Positions 12,345 through 12,726 of a DNA stretch of 12,726 bases are shown piece by piece (the first letter of the stretch is position 1; each line of letters starts with the position of its first letter). A model generated the notes under the pieces. It did not search any database. It had not been told where the DNA came from and saw nothing but the letters and a program-made list of their open reading frames with translations. The DNA is from Hydrogenophaga sp. (GTDB taxonomy: Bacteria > Pseudomonadota > Gammaproteobacteria > Burkholderiales > Burkholderiaceae_C), in contig JAJNQE010000049.1 in the NCBI GenBank assembly GCA_021154985.1, forward strand, positions 1 to 12,726. Reading direction: 5' to 3'. A program made the position numbers and the translations under genes.

Positions 12345-12726
12345 ATGGGACGAATCATCGGCATTGACCTGGGCACCACCAACTCGTGCGTGTCCATCAT
12401 GGAAGGCAACACCACCAAGGTGATCGAGAACGCCGAGGGCGCGCGCACCACGCCGTCGATCGTGGCGTACCAGGAAGACGGCGAAGTGCTGGTGGGCGCC
12501 TCGGCCAAGCGCCAGGCCGTGACCAACCCGCGCAACACGCTGTACGCGATCAAGCGCCTGATCGGCCGCAAGTTCACCGAGAAGGAAGTGCAGAAGGACA
12601 TCGACCTGATGCCCTACAAGATCGCGGCGGCCGACAACGGCGACGCCTGGGTCGAGGTGCGTGGCCATCATGGAAGGCAACACCACCAAGGTGATCGAGA
12701 ACAGCGAGGGTGCGCGCACCACGCCG
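12345..12726 (+). CDS. dnaK: Molecular chaperone DnaK, N-terminal fragment with disrupted 3' end
   Basis: The start of the Hsp70 chaperone DnaK, cut by the window end. The nucleotide-binding domain begins MGRIIGIDLGTTNSCV, with the phosphate-binding loop at residues 6-14, and the catalytic lysine K70 is present in YAIKRLIGRKF. A CGGAG ribosome site (12333-12337) lies 7 bases before the ATG. The sequence is a normal DnaK up to about residue 107 (WVEVRG). After that, the reading frame gives a His/Gln/Arg-rich stretch unlike DnaK, because the final 70 bases are a near copy of an early dnaK segment placed out of frame. The true gene, about 640 codons, would continue with a KK-PPQ type segment here. 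Read the coding call as reliable only to about 12665. Confidence 0.9.
   Translation, partial: MGRIIGIDLGTTNSCVSIMEGNTTKVIENAEGARTTPSIVAYQEDGEVLVGASAKRQAVTNPRNTLYAIKRLIGRKFTEKEVQKDIDLMPYKIAAADNGDAWVEVRGHHGRQHHQGDREQRGCAHHA
12657..12726 (+). repeat. Out-of-frame partial copy of an early dnaK segment
   Basis: Bases 12657-12726 align without gaps to 12386-12455, with 66 of 70 identical. The offset is 271 bases, not a multiple of three, so the copy breaks the DnaK frame. The differences change Ser17 to Ala and Ala30 to Ser when the copy is read in its own frame, and one change is silent. Both wordings are plausible DnaK sequences, so the copy looks like another dnaK allele rather than degraded DNA. 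The join falls at a short shared stretch (GTGCGTG). Confidence 0.85.

Noticed and set aside
1..12726. A wholly new defence, mobile or biosynthetic system
   Set aside because: Every sizeable gene falls in a recognisable family (catabolic enzymes, Liv transporter, MarR and HxlR regulators, FAH, GrpE, DnaK), and no phage, toxin-antitoxin, nuclease or transposase gene was seen.

Overview
This window looks like a fragment of a chromosome (or a metagenome contig) from a GC-rich betaproteobacterium, most likely the family Comamonadaceae (Hydrogenophaga-like). That placement is an inference from protein style, from GC-rich palindromic repeats between genes of a type I associate with this family, and from the FAH-family / grpE / dnaK neighbourhood. 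No marker in the window fixes the genus. Both ends cut through genes: the first CDS lacks its N-terminus, and the last one (dnaK) is cut and also carries a suspicious junction near the end.

Region 1 (1-10199, all + strand) reads as one long catabolic gene cluster. In order it holds the C-terminal end of a feruloyl-CoA synthase-like acyl-CoA ligase, a thiolase, an SDR-type 3-hydroxyacyl-CoA dehydrogenase, a 4-hydroxybenzoyl-CoA-thioesterase-family enzyme, a branched-chain-amino-acid-type (Liv/HAAT) ABC transporter, a long DmdC-like acyl-CoA dehydrogenase and a MarR-family regulator. The transporter consists of a periplasmic binding protein, a LivH permease, a fused LivM-LivG protein and a LivF ATPase. 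Genes are packed with 4-bp overlaps or gaps of 1 to 43 bp. The one exception is a 268-bp, hairpin-rich gap between the binding protein and the permease. The enzymes fit import of a phenylpropanoid or hydroxycinnamate-type acid, CoA activation, side-chain beta-oxidation (dehydrogenation, hydration, oxidation, thiolysis) and release of a free benzoate-type acid by the thioesterase. No enoyl-CoA hydratase lies in the window; it may be upstream of base 1. The substrate is inferred, not proven.

Region 2 (10200-11524) holds a small HxlR-like winged-helix regulator (+) converging on a fumarylacetoacetate-hydrolase-family gene (-). Their stop codons abut with no base between them, inside a GC-rich palindrome that may serve as a shared terminator.

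Region 3 (11525-12726) is the heat-shock locus grpE-dnaK. A textbook sigma-32 promoter precedes grpE. A second, weaker sigma-32-like promoter sits in the grpE-dnaK gap, overlapped by two DnaA-box-like 9-mers spaced 11 bp apart. The last 70 bases repeat an early part of dnaK (66 of 70 identical) out of frame, which suggests an assembly chimera at a contig end.

No CRISPR array, tRNA, rRNA, insertion sequence or phage gene was seen. Most of the window is a well-organised but recognisable catabolic and housekeeping region. I did not find a clearly novel system; the points most worth following are regulatory (the grpE-dnaK gap), structural (the altered ABC signature in the LivM-LivG fusion) and technical (the dnaK junction).
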